A DNA stretch of 64,000 nt from Naumovozyma dairenensis CBS 421 (GCF_000227115.2 NC_016480.1:1116001-1180000); one strand, 5' to 3'; positions 1 through 9,142 are shown, counted from the stretch's first letter. A program made the numbers and translations. Notes: generated from the sequence alone by a model not told the origin.

Positions 1-623
1 AGAGATATACCAGAAGACTTTCTTATTTGGAATTGTAAATGTTCAGTGATGTCTCGACCCCCGACTTCCATCTTCCTTATCGAAGCCGGTAAGACGAAAC
101 CTTCATAAATAGGTGTTGAACTACAATACCCATCTCCGCAATCCACTACACAACCAGTGGTGTTACCACTTGCATAAAGTGATAATACAGATGGATTGGC
201 CACGTATAACGACGGTATGTTAAATGTTTCAAATAACCTTTCACACATTATATGCCTTTGCTTCTCAATAGTCAATGGGGCCTCAGTAATCAATAGTGGA
301 TGTTCCTCTATATTTTGGACATTTAATGTATCATTAAAGATATGCCACCAAAGTAGTTCCATATCATCCCAATTATCAACTACTCCGCGATTCATGGGAT
401 GTTGAAGCCTTAATAAACCTCGAATACTTTGGGCACGATTTCCAATATATTTGTCCAAGTTTTCCAACTGACCCGTGATCATTATTTTGTCATATTTTGG
501 CATTCCTGTAAGGTTATATTCAAAACCTGCTGGTTTGTCTTGACGACTAAAACCGGACTTTATAATACAGGAACCATTATCAATTACTATTGGCTGATTG
601 TAGATAATATCATTATGATTCAT
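1..623 (-). CDS. ARP1: Actin-related protein Arp1 (centractin), N-terminal part, cut by the window edge
   Basis: The reverse strand reads an open frame of about 207 codons that runs off the left edge. It shows actin-fold landmarks: the phosphate-1 loop VIDNGSCIIKSGFS near residues 12-25, HPLLITEAP near 107-115, the phosphate-2 region TTGCVVDCGDGYCS near 152-165, and ITEHLQFQIRKSSG at the edge. These match yeast Arp1 better than conventional actin, for example in SLYASGNTTGCVVDCG and NQPIVIDNG. Arp1 forms the short actin-like filament of dynactin, which works with dynein in nuclear migration and spindle positioning. An in-frame TAG lies two codons upstream of the ATG at 623, so the start is firm. 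The neighbours agree with YHR129C. The actin-type consensus SGEERP at residues 25-30 is altered here to SRQDKP. The missing C-terminal half lies outside the window. Confidence 0.9.
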   Translation of the reverse strand, partial: MNHNDIIYNQPIVIDNGSCIIKSGFSRQDKPAGFEYNLTGMPKYDKIMITGQLENLDKYIGNRAQSIRGLLRLQHPMNRGVVDNWDDMELLWWHIFNDTLNVQNIEEHPLLITEAPLTIEKQRHIMCERLFETFNIPSLYVANPSVLSLYASGNTTGCVVDCGDGYCSSTPIYEGFVLPASIRKMEVGGRDITEHLQFQIRKSSGIS

Positions 624-1910
624 TTCCTAACAATAAAGACACCACATAGATGAAAATATTAGTGATGTGTAGTACCAATTGTATCTAGGTCTTTTTCCTT
701 TTGTTTTGATGCTATCTACCAGTGTTTTCTTTTGGTCGTTATTGTTTTAATTCCTAATTTTCTGTATGTATTAAACCGGCGTCACACTTACTAGAGTATT
801 CGCGTCATAAATAGAGTTCAATGATCCTTTTAATAAACTACTTAAACAAACTTTCTAAAGGTTGAGTGTGCTTTCACAACTTAGCTAGTGAGCCATTAAT
901 TGGGTAATGGGTATCGAGGCTTTAAAAAAATTCTAAACTAGTTTCTATAGATAGCAAAGTGATCTAGTAATTTCTATTCAGGCTTCTTATAACACAAAAG
1001 ATACGTGTTTCTAAAAACAACCTTCCTCCCACCTTCCCACACTGGTGGGCACCTACCTATTTTCTATACATATATATATATTAACAAAAATATGATTGAG
1101 GTTTTAAATAAGTTTTCTCAGTTGAATAGATGCACAGAATAGCTAAGTTTGAAGCTATCTTCCCTTTATTCACCAAAAATTTCATTATACCTACTATTTT
1201 ATTAACATAAACCAAATCATTCCATAGTTTTTCTATTTTCAAATCTCCTTTGGCCAATAATCAGTAAAATGCCTTGCAAGTGTAGGCAACTACAAACTAA
1301 GACCCCTGCTCTTTTTGATCTTATATCTCCTTGAAAAATAAAAAAGTCTTAATTAATTTTCCAAAGACTCTTTTAATTACCGGCCCCTCAGCTAAGCTAT
1401 TAAGCCTAACAAAGTATAGGCTGGTTACATATACATCCATGCGATGCTCTAAAAAATTCAACCATCGGTGGCCACATGTAGGTGCATTAACCGTCATTCA
1501 AAAATATTAATATGTTGGATTGTATGTATGCGAGTATACATCGAATTATCATAATTTTCTGCGTATCGGCATTAAGCTCTAATTCTATCAATTTGTCTTT
1601 ACAACTTCTCTGATGCTTGTTTCTGTTAGAAATTTTTTGCAACGTTTGTCACTTAGATTTGTCTTTTCAGCGGCTCTTTACCTTCAGAAGCAGCGCAAGC
1701 ATTAATTGCTTTTTTTGCGTTTTAATACTGGTTCAAAAGCTTCGCAGGGTTATTAGTTATTTAATTAGAACCACACAATTTCTGTCGAATATGGTTTCTA
1801 GTGAAATGTACGTACAGAGTTTTTAATCTATTTTCCCAAAACGGAAATTATTTTCTTCAAGTTTTCGGAAGATCTGGCTGTATCTTTGTAAAAATTAAAA
1901 CGTTTTAAAA

Positions 1911-1942
1911 CGTGTAATTACCCGATTAGGAAGATTACATGA
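1911..1942 (+). promoter_or_regulatory. Probable a-specific-gene operator (alpha2-Mcm1-alpha2)
   Basis: The 32 bases have the layout of S. cerevisiae a-specific-gene operators. A left alpha2 half-site CGTGTAATTA is followed by a central Mcm1 box, TTACCCGATTAGGAA, and then by a right half-site TTACATGA whose reverse complement is TCATGTAA. In the S. cerevisiae STE6 and MFA operators the same parts are CATGTAATTA, a TTACCTAATAGGGAA-like centre and TTTACACG. In that species Mcm1 activates in a cells, and Mcm1-alpha2 with Tup1-Ssn6 represses in alpha and diploid cells. The site sits about 280 bp upstream of the a-factor ATG, which is a normal distance. The pattern is seen in the sequence; the function is inferred. 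Confidence 0.8.
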
Positions 1943-2093
1943 TACATTGCATCATAACCTCATTAAAATGGGGGAAGAAATACCTGTAGGAAACTTATTG
2001 CCTATGAAAACTGAAACATGATAGCAATATAGTTTATACTTTACAAGAAAAGGTTTTTTTCATCCCATAAAATATCTTCTAATCTAGAAAACA

Positions 2094-2101
2094 TATAAAA
2101 G
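2094..2101 (+). promoter_or_regulatory. TATA box of the a-factor gene
   Basis: TATAAAAG lies 122 bp upstream of the a-factor ATG and 150 bp downstream of the operator. It is the only strong TATA match in this interval. Strongly regulated yeast pheromone genes usually have a consensus TATA. Confidence 0.6.
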
Positions 2102-2222
2102 GAAACAGTTTTAATACTCATTCTTAATCTTCTCCTTTATCCTAAATCTCAATCTATATCAAAAGAACAACAACAATAACCACAAACAAAACAAACAATA
2201 CAAAACAAACTCCTAAAAAAAA

Positions 2223-2327
2223 ATGCAACCATCTACCCAAGCTACCAAGAAAGACAACTCCTCTGAAAAGAAAGATAACTATATTGTCAAAGGTTTATTC
2301 TGGGATCCAGCTTGTGTCATCGCTTAA
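2223..2327 (+). CDS. MFA2: Mating pheromone a-factor precursor
   Basis: This is a 34-codon gene. The precursor starts MQPSTQATKKDNSSEKKDN and continues into the mature segment YIVKGLFWDPAC at residues 20-31, ending in the CaaX box CVIA. S. cerevisiae MFA1 and MFA2 encode precursors of 36 and 38 residues with mature YIIKG(V/L)FWDPAC, so the mature peptide here differs from the MFA2 form only at position 3 (Ile to Val). Family knowledge predicts farnesylation of Cys31, removal of VIA, carboxymethylation by Ste14, N-terminal trimming (Ste24/Rce1, Axl1) and export by Ste6. The convergent neighbour is the YHR131C/YNL144C PH-domain gene, the same neighbour that MFA2 (YNL145W) has in S. cerevisiae, which is why I use that symbol. 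Strong promoter elements lie upstream. The call is essentially certain. Confidence 0.97.
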   Translation: MQPSTQATKKDNSSEKKDNYIVKGLFWDPACVIA

Positions 2328-2683
2328 AGAAGTTTAACATCTAGGCGAAAGAGAAGGAAACATCCTCTCACCTTTTATTTGTCCCAATTGAAGGGACTTT
2401 ATATTTTTTTACATTCTTAATGGAGCTGTGATCGATTCACATTTTATAACTTTTTAATACATAGATTTGTTTTTCTAAATATATAGACTATATTTATTAA
2501 AACAATACAATCATTTCTCATATCTATAATAGCGATTATCATTATTATCATTATCATGGCATTCATTCATGTCGTTCATGTTTTTTTTTATTTTAATATT
2601 AATACATACAATTTTTTTAATTGGTTCATTTCATCTGATAAAAGTAGTTTCATTTCATTTTATTTCGTTTCGTTTCATTTCGT
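2328..2683. other. Convergent 3' intergenic region, with TTTC-rich repeats
   Basis: This is the shared 3' region of a-factor and the PH-domain gene. It is T-rich and suited to 3'-end formation. Degenerate pentamers of the type TTTCA/TTTCG repeat from about 2648 to 2685, right at the stop of the PH-domain gene, and CATT/ATTC-rich repeats occur near 2530-2580. No gene is seen. Confidence 0.5.
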
Positions 2684-5062
2684 TTAGGTATGTGGTGTTT
2701 TAGGATCGGCCTTCAAGAATCCTGCAGGACCAACAATATATGATTTCAAATAATGATTCTTAACTTTATTTAGATCATTCCTAGTGCCACTACATGGATT
2801 ATTATTATTATTATTATTGTTGTGTTGTAAGCTTGAAAGCATTTGATTATTAGTCTTAAATTTAGGTGGAGTAATTGGTCTCAATACGACATTACCAACC
2901 CATTCAGAATCCTCTAATAATGGTTTAATACAACGAATAGAATCTCTAATGTATCTTCTTCTCGACATTTGTTTAGGAAATGGGGCCCATTTTATGTCAT
3001 TACTACCGTACGGTATATTTGAGAGACAACTTGCAGTTGATGCTGCACGTTGTCTAAAGGACGAATTTGATTGCATTGTCGAGGTATATTCATAATTATC
3101 ATCTTCATCTTCATATTCTCCATCTGAGGGGTATATTTCTTCATTATTATAAATTGGATTTTCATTTGATGGTTCATGAAGAGCTCTATCATCATCATTG
3201 TCTTCTTCGTCTTCGTATATGTTTGGCGGTTCATCATCATCATCATCATCATCATCTTCTTCTTCTTCTTCTTCTTCGTCGTAGTCATCGTGATTAGATT
3301 CATTATGTTCTTCAATTACTTGGCGGAACTCATCCAATTCTCGTTGGAATGACATATCATGCATTCGCAACATATTTTCACAGCTTTTCGATGGCAAAGT
3401 TTCCGAGTTAGAATTTGAAGTTTCGATATTCATGGTATGAGATCTCAATCTTGAAGTAGTCGTTGTTGTCCTTGTGGTCCTCGTCGTTGCAGTGATCGTT
3501 GTATTAGTTGTATATTCTTGAACGATTTCTTCTTCTCTAACACAACTCAATGGTAAAGTTGTCCGTATTTTCGAGTTAAATCTTGAAGACGATGATGATC
3601 TAAAAAAATTCCTTATTTTAGATTTCAAATTCAATTGAGATCTTTGTGACGTATATGCATTTAAACTTGCTGACCTATTCCTTCCTACGATATCGTTATT
3701 ATTATTACTGACATTTGTTTGTTGAACGGTTCCGTAATTCCTCATTGAGTTAGTAAAATCATCAGTTATTGAAAGATTTAAAAGGTCTGGTATCAAAGTT
3801 TTATAAGTTGGCATTGCATTATTGTTGTCATTTGAGGAACTATATTGACGTGAATTATTAGTACGATGACTATGTTTGTGCCCATGGCGATGATGACGAC
3901 AACGGCGATGACGACGACGGCGACGACGACGTGGAACTATTCTATAGTCTGGTAGTTGTCTTGCATCTAGATCCAATGCAACTGAGATTCCTGTGTTTAA
4001 ATGAACAGTCCAATCAATCATATCATCTACATGAGAGAAATTTATTAAAAATTGTTGAGTTTCACATCTTAATCTTAGAACGAAACATTTCTTTTTATAG
4101 TCGACGGGTATACCAAATGTTGCAAATTGCAAAGTATAAGATTTGTATAGGGTGTTCGATGACAAATATTTTAATTTATCCCTTTTTATGTTAAATATGA
4201 TTTGTTCTTGATCAGTCTTGGTAAATTGATAAAGTGAGTTTGTTTTTGTCAATGAAAAGGAATGGCTTCCATTAGATGATGAATAACCATTATAGTAATG
4301 TCTAATGTGGTTTGTTAAAGAGGGATCAATATGATAAAAGTTTAATTGAGTAGAATTTATTTCCATTATAAAGTTCTTCCAATTTCTTGAATTTGATATA
4401 TCATAAGGTGAGTTCCACTCTAATTTCAATGATATTAAAGTAATTTGATCAACAGTTGGGGTATAATTTGGTGGTAAGTCATTAATGTTACATGGTATGG
4501 TATGTTCATAGATTGGGAATCTTATCATTTTATTTGGATTCATTTCGTTATATTTCGGTGGTTTGACCGGTTTCAAATCAAGATATTTCAAAAAATCATT
4601 GTTTTCGTCTGCAAATATAACCTTTTGTTCTGACGATAAAGATGTTGTGGTTAGTTTTGTTGTTGAGTTTTCTCCTTTTATCCTTGCTTGCTGAGTCGTA
4701 TTATTATTCTTATTATTACAGTTTGAAAATTTACTTAGAAACATATTTTTCTTTTTATTATTACTGCCAGGCAATGGAGAATTAACAACGATTGGATTAA
4801 AGATGGAAGCAGTCTTATTACTTGATGATACAGTGACAGAATCACCATCTTCTCGTTCTTCTTCTTCTTGATCTTGATCTTGTTGTGATTCAGATTCAAT
4901 TTCTGAAATTGATGAACTTGAAGTTGGTGATTTTAATCTTTCGATATTTATTGTATCACTCGCTGTACTTTGTGTTATTCCTTCTTGGATAGGTAAAAAC
5001 AATGACATTTTCGACGTAATGGTGACAAAAAAAGGAGAAACAAATGTAGTTGGATATCTCAT
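2684..5062 (-). CDS. PH-domain protein of the YHR131C/YNL144C family
   Basis: The product has 792 residues. A PH-like domain spans about residues 205-360 and contains the C-terminal PH helix with its tryptophan in FSHVDDMIDWTVHLNTG. It is followed at once by an unusual Arg/His tract (residues 378-400, eight arginines in a row, then His-rich). A long low-complexity middle is rich in Ser, Thr and Asn. A Glu/Asp run lies near residues 595-620. The conserved C-terminal part includes SNDIKWAPFPKQMSRRRYIRDSIRCIKPLLEDSEW. The S. cerevisiae homologues are 740-850 residues long and of unknown function, possibly binding phosphoinositides. The start is the ATG at 5062; Met19 is an alternative. Synteny with YHR131C, between ARP1 and ECM14, supports orthology. 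The acidic tract is encoded by a GAT/GAA microsatellite and may vary in length. Confidence 0.85.
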   Translation of the reverse strand: MRYPTTFVSPFFVTITSKMSLFLPIQEGITQSTASDTINIERLKSPTSSSSISEIESESQQDQDQEEEEREDGDSVTVSSSNKTASIFNPIVVNSPLPGSNNKKKNMFLSKFSNCNNKNNNTTQQARIKGENSTTKLTTTSLSSEQKVIFADENNDFLKYLDLKPVKPPKYNEMNPNKMIRFPIYEHTIPCNINDLPPNYTPTVDQITLISLKLEWNSPYDISNSRNWKNFIMEINSTQLNFYHIDPSLTNHIRHYYNGYSSSNGSHSFSLTKTNSLYQFTKTDQEQIIFNIKRDKLKYLSSNTLYKSYTLQFATFGIPVDYKKKCFVLRLRCETQQFLINFSHVDDMIDWTVHLNTGISVALDLDARQLPDYRIVPRRRRRRRHRRCRHHRHGHKHSHRTNNSRQYSSSNDNNNAMPTYKTLIPDLLNLSITDDFTNSMRNYGTVQQTNVSNNNNDIVGRNRSASLNAYTSQRSQLNLKSKIRNFFRSSSSSRFNSKIRTTLPLSCVREEEIVQEYTTNTTITATTRTTRTTTTTSRLRSHTMNIETSNSNSETLPSKSCENMLRMHDMSFQRELDEFRQVIEEHNESNHDDYDEEEEEEEDDDDDDDDEPPNIYEDEEDNDDDRALHEPSNENPIYNNEEIYPSDGEYEDEDDNYEYTSTMQSNSSFRQRAASTASCLSNIPYGSNDIKWAPFPKQMSRRRYIRDSIRCIKPLLEDSEWVGNVVLRPITPPKFKTNNQMLSSLQHNNNNNNNNPCSGTRNDLNKVKNHYLKSYIVGPAGFLKADPKTPHT
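3231..3279. repeat. Trinucleotide repeat (TCA)n(TTC)n inside the PH-domain gene
   Basis: About nine TCA/ATC units run straight into about seven TTC/TCT units. On the coding strand they read as GAT and GAA codons, giving an Asp8 run next to a Glu7 run. Such tracts readily change length. Confidence 0.85.
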
Positions 5063-6097
5063 GAAAAAAATATGCTAATGCTAATGCTAATGTTAATAAA
5101 TGCAACAGAAGACTAGATTTAGCTATATATTTTTGGATGAGACGTTAGAATATTGGCTGATATTACAGGGGAAGGGCAGGAGGCAAAGGTAGATAGAGGA
5201 CAAAAAATGGAAGATAACAATTCAAAAAGTTTGCGTTGTTTTCCAATATGATACGTTCAAATAGTTCATAAACAAATAGACAATAGAGTTAAGAACTTCT
5301 TGGTATATGAAGGGAATAGATATTTGGGGTTCTATTATTTAAGAAGCTGTTGTTTTATGAGAGAAAAGAGATATTTGGAAACGGTTGTTTATAAAAAAAC
5401 TGTATTATAATTAAGCTAATTTATTATAGTGCGTATTTTAGACGGCCCCGGAGTTATTTTCTTTTCTTTGTTAGTGTTTGAAGGCCGAGAATGGAGAAGG
5501 AATGGAGTCACGTTCAACGTCACTGTTAAAAGATACCCCTGTGATATTATACGGCATATATATAATAGTCTTACTGTTTTCTTAAAACATACACATCCTA
5601 TTAAAATGGAAGGAGCATATGTATCCTTATACCAATAACTAGGATGCTATTATAGAGAGAACCTCGGTTACTATGTACCAAGGGAACAATCAAACCAGGC
5701 CACATTGAATAGATATTTAATCGCAAACAACAACCCTCTGTCTTCACCATATTTTTTGGAGAAGAGCCGCCAGCCGTCACCGCGCGAAAACCCGCGTTCT
5801 TTTATGTTTGTTTGCTTATACGTACGTAATAGACACCAGGGTAACTCGACGTAGACGGTCGGCTGATAGAATGGTTAGCCGCTACTGAAGAAGTATGGAT
5901 TGACATATACCTATACATATATACTAATATTCACCAGTCTATAACTGAATCCCGGCTATATCGTGTATGTTACATTTAGCTATGCTACCTGAGCCCGCCT
6001 ATTTTTGTTTCCCATATATTGTTGTAAAAAAAATATTTTGTCGTTAATTCATATATAAGATTACTTAATGCACTATAATTGCTTCTTCTTCTTTCGA
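5063..6097. other. Intergenic region upstream of the PH-domain gene and downstream of ECM14
   Basis: No gene is seen. The hexamer TAATGC/ATGCTA repeats three to four times at about 5072-5095, in the 5' leader of the PH-domain gene. GAGCCGCCAGCC near 5764 is a partial match to URS1. The rest looks like ordinary AT-rich spacer. Confidence 0.5.
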
Positions 6098-7441
6098 TCA
6101 TATTTCTGGATTCAAAATAAAATCACAGAAATATTTAATAGCAGCATAAGTTTCCTTAGCTACTGGAAGAATATATTTTGGTGGTAATAAAAAACCATGA
6201 TTCCCCGTATCTCTTAATTTCAATTGGAAAGCCCAATAAGCTTTATTATGATACATATAATCCAAAGCAGTTCCTGATCCCAATTTTGGATTCAAATCTG
6301 ATCCCCGATCCTTACAAGCAGCAACAACTTTATAATTCTTACCGGACTTATTCCTAATTGCCTTTGATAATCCATATGATAGTTCCAATAAATTTTCATA
6401 ATCTCTTGGTAATTCATCACAAGAATATGCATATGGATATATTATATCTTGTGAATATGAATGTAAATCTAAAAACCCATAAATATGTACACCCCGTGTG
6501 GTAATATCATTAATAAATGTATCCCAATGTTTAACTTCAAGAGCTTCCATTGGGTATTGACCTGAATATTCCTCAGAGCATGGGAATTCAAAATTATTAT
6601 CCCATTTATAACCGAATGAATGATCGAGATCGATTCCTTGACAATTAGACATATACGTTTCTTGTCTATTTTTCCTCCAAAGTCTATCATTGGTCCATGT
6701 ATATTTATAACCATCAGGGTTGAATATTGGTATGATCAAAAAATTTAATGAATCAATATATTTTGTTTCTCTTTTGGAGGCCCCATATTTAGTTAATAGT
6801 TGATAGATGGTAAATAATGTAGTAGATATACTGATCCATTCTCTTGCGTGGATACCACCTGTAATTAAGATAGTCTTATTTTTTGGATTCATGGAAGAAT
6901 TATTGGATGAGATGTGAACTACTTTTAATGGTTCATTTTCAAATGTGGTCCCAATGTTTTCAATGGTGACTAGATTGGGGAATGTTGATTTCATTAAATC
7001 CAACCATAAATAAATACTTTGCAATGGATGATATTGTTTAAAGTAGAAAAAATCATTATTATTATTGTTCATTTTCAAAGAAACATCAAATATGTTTTCT
7101 TGATCATTATTTCCCAAACTACTGTCATAAGTTTCTTCAATAAGAGAATTTATATCATTTATTATAATTTCATGAGAATATTCATTTGAGTTTGGAATTT
7201 TGATAGTTTTCAATAGTTTGATATCAATAAATTCAGTATTTCGTGTCCAAATATCATAATCATTAGTCATCGGTTGTATAACATCTTTTAAAACATGTGT
7301 AATGTTATTGGAATGAAACCTAATTATATTATATTGATCATACGCTCGAAGTTTCCCCGTAGAAGTTATTGAATGTTCTGATTGAGCCCAACTCGTAATA
7401 AGAAGGTGTGACAGTGGTATGAAGACAGATAAGAAATGCAT
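6098..7441 (-). CDS. ECM14: Ecm14, secreted M14-type pseudo-carboxypeptidase
   Basis: The product has 447 residues. It has an N-terminal signal-like hydrophobic segment (residues 1-19), a propeptide, and an M14 metallocarboxypeptidase fold from about 133 to the end. Zinc ligands are kept: His198 and Glu201 in GGIHAREW, and His327 in LDLHSYSQ. The substrate-binding regions NPDGY (241-245) and RLWRKNR are also present. The catalytic glutamate of carboxypeptidases (Glu270 of bovine CPA, in F-E-L-R-D) is a lysine here, Lys408 in FQLKLRDTG. This is the known hallmark of Ecm14, a predicted inactive member linked to cell-wall phenotypes. Its length is near that of the S. cerevisiae protein (430). 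It lies between YHR131C and IGO2, as in S. cerevisiae. Confidence 0.93.
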   Translation of the reverse strand: MHFLSVFIPLSHLLITSWAQSEHSITSTGKLRAYDQYNIIRFHSNNITHVLKDVIQPMTNDYDIWTRNTEFIDIKLLKTIKIPNSNEYSHEIIINDINSLIEETYDSSLGNNDQENIFDVSLKMNNNNNDFFYFKQYHPLQSIYLWLDLMKSTFPNLVTIENIGTTFENEPLKVVHISSNNSSMNPKNKTILITGGIHAREWISISTTLFTIYQLLTKYGASKRETKYIDSLNFLIIPIFNPDGYKYTWTNDRLWRKNRQETYMSNCQGIDLDHSFGYKWDNNFEFPCSEEYSGQYPMEALEVKHWDTFINDITTRGVHIYGFLDLHSYSQDIIYPYAYSCDELPRDYENLLELSYGLSKAIRNKSGKNYKVVAACKDRGSDLNPKLGSGTALDYMYHNKAYWAFQLKLRDTGNHGFLLPPKYILPVAKETYAAIKYFCDFILNPEI

Positions 7442-8238
7442 AACGTTTTCTATATGAGTAAGAGGTCCGGAGTCGTTCGTGAAAGGAGTTGTGTCAATAT
7501 AGTCTAGAATTGTTTTCTATTCGGTCTTCTTTACAATTGAATGGTATGATCACTTTATATATATATTCAGAGGTTTTGTCATCACCCTCTTTTGCTTTCA
7601 CATGTATATCTCTTGCTTTAGACTGTATAAATCCATATAAGGGACCCCTACTAGTTCTCATAATGAACAGTCCAGTGGTAAGCAAATTGCGCTTCGAATT
7701 CTCCTCTAGATTGTGTATTTGTTATGGTGTTTCACGGACAGAGGGTAACCTACGCGTCCCCCCACAAGTCCCCGAAAACTTTTTGTCTTTTTCTGAAATT
7801 TAGACGGCGCGACGGCGCGACGGCGCGAAGTACGGATTTACAATTTTTTGCGAGAAATGAAAATCTAAAAGCAATCCTTTGGTTTTTATTATGGATGGCG
7901 CCATCTTTTAATATTCAATAGCTCACCTTCGCCCCCCTTAACCTATATGCTGATAGTTTGGTTTATCTAATTTTATATATTATATGCAAAAATTACAAAC
8001 CAGTAAGAGACTTTAAACAGAGTGAACACTGTCGATTGAGACAGAGAAGTTTATACAGAAGCTATTCCAAGACTATTATCCATATTTTTACTAATTCGAT
8101 AAGGATAGAGAGCCACGTCCACAGCTAGAAAAACAGAACTCAAAAAGTAGCAATCTCCTGCCTCATTAGTCCTATTCTTTCTTTTAACTTGAGAAGCAAG
8201 CAATAAGCCAATATCAAAACGGGAATATTACTCAAACC
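7442..8238. other. Divergent promoter region of ECM14 and IGO2
   Basis: No gene is supported; the short frames here start at non-ATG codons or lack homology. The region contains a short GC-rich tandem repeat (7803-7827) and C-rich runs near 7758-7772 and 7931-7941. One of these, CGCCCCCCTTA, includes a stress-element-like core. Confidence 0.5.
7803..7827. repeat. Triplicated GACGGCGC octamer
   Basis: GACGGCGC occurs three times head to tail in otherwise AT-rich DNA, about 410 bp upstream of IGO2 and 360 bp upstream of ECM14. Confidence 0.85.
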
Positions 8239-8691
8239 ATGTCAATTCAAAGGGGAAAAATGGCTGAAGAACAATTATCACCAACCACAAGTAGAGTAGA
8301 TTTAAATAATCTAGCCAAGACAAAAGATAAAGATGGTAATATTGTTGATCTAACAAATTTAACGCCACAAGAATTGAAACTTTTCAAAATGTATGGGAAA
8401 TTACCATCCAAAAAGGATTTATTAAAACATAAGATGCAAGAAAGGAAATATTTTGATAGTGGAGATTATGCACTACGTCAAGCTGGTGTCATTAAAAATA
8501 ATGACGTGATAAGTAACTCTAATAATAATTTACCCGTCACTGATCCAAGTCGTCTTAGAGAATCTATAATAAGAAGGAGATTAAGTAATAGTTCTCCAAA
8601 TAATAGTAATAGTGATAATAACTCCATTGAAAGAAAGGGTAGTATATCAAGTGGTCCTCCACTTTCTAAATCAAAATCTCCAATTAGATAA
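8239..8691 (+). CDS. IGO2: Endosulfine-family PP2A inhibitor Igo1/2
   Basis: The product has 150 residues. The endosulfine core lies near residues 41-83 and includes KLFKMYGKLPSKKDLLKHKM and the invariant FDSGDY, whose Ser74 is the site phosphorylated by the Rim15/Greatwall kinase. Conserved blocks VTDPSRLRESIIRRR and GSISSGPP follow. Phosphorylated Igo proteins inhibit PP2A-Cdc55 and protect mRNAs on entry into quiescence. Met8 (8260) aligns with the S. cerevisiae start (MSEDLSPTSSRVDL), so the first seven codons may not be used. Its place between ECM14 and NSG1 matches IGO2 (YHR132W-A). Poly-Asn and Ser stretches lie between conserved blocks. Tandem TAA codons follow the stop. Confidence 0.93.
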   Translation: MSIQRGKMAEEQLSPTTSRVDLNNLAKTKDKDGNIVDLTNLTPQELKLFKMYGKLPSKKDLLKHKMQERKYFDSGDYALRQAGVIKNNDVISNSNNNLPVTDPSRLRESIIRRRLSNSSPNNSNSDNNSIERKGSISSGPPLSKSKSPIR

Positions 8692-8706
8692 TAATAATAA
8701 TAATAA
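8689..8706. repeat. (TAA)6 at the IGO2 stop codon
   Basis: The stop codon is the first of six TAA triplets in frame. It is a simple trinucleotide repeat and incidentally gives back-up stops against readthrough. Confidence 0.8.
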
Positions 8707-9142
8707 CACATTAGGAATATCAATACTTAGAATAATAAGTATTCCAAATAGTGGATCGCGAATAAAACAAAATATTGCAAGTACGATCCCACATATACAA
8801 TAAGAACAACAAATAACGACTGTCTCTATATGTATTGTTACTCTTACGTTCTCTTTCGTTTTATATAGATATATATTATTATAAGTCAGATTGTTATACT
8901 TAAAATCTGCGCTTTTGAAGAGCGTACTATAAAGAAACAGTATTTTTTGAATGCCGTATTCATTCTATATATACAATAGAATGGTTATCTGTATGATTTT
9001 CGCAGCTTAGGAGAGAAACTAATAATACAGTCTATAAGGTTGCTCATGTTTTGAAAACAACGAAATGTCATTCACACCGTTATGAAATGCAAAAGAGAGG
9101 GGTTTTCAAACATTTTGTTAAAGTTTTTACTGCCTGAGTGAT
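8707..9142. other. Convergent intergenic region IGO2/NSG1
   Basis: These AT-rich 3' regions of two convergent genes contain TATATA-type efficiency elements near 8866-8876 and 8968-8973. No gene is seen. Confidence 0.5.

Larger units (their letters stand above)
624..2222. other. Long divergent intergenic region between ARP1 and the a-factor gene
   Basis: These 1.6 kb contain no convincing protein-coding frame. They hold the ARP1 promoter at the left and the a-factor promoter at the right, with the alpha2/Mcm1-like operator (1911-1942) and a TATA box (2094-2101). The rest is AT-rich, with a short TA run near 1071-1082. Confidence 0.6.

Noticed and set aside
1617..1826. Short plus-strand frame upstream of a-factor
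   Set aside because: It opens at a non-ATG codon, is not similar to anything I know and lies in promoter DNA.
3067..3297. His/Leu-rich plus-strand frame inside the PH-domain gene
   Set aside because: It is the antisense reading of the Asp/Glu microsatellite.
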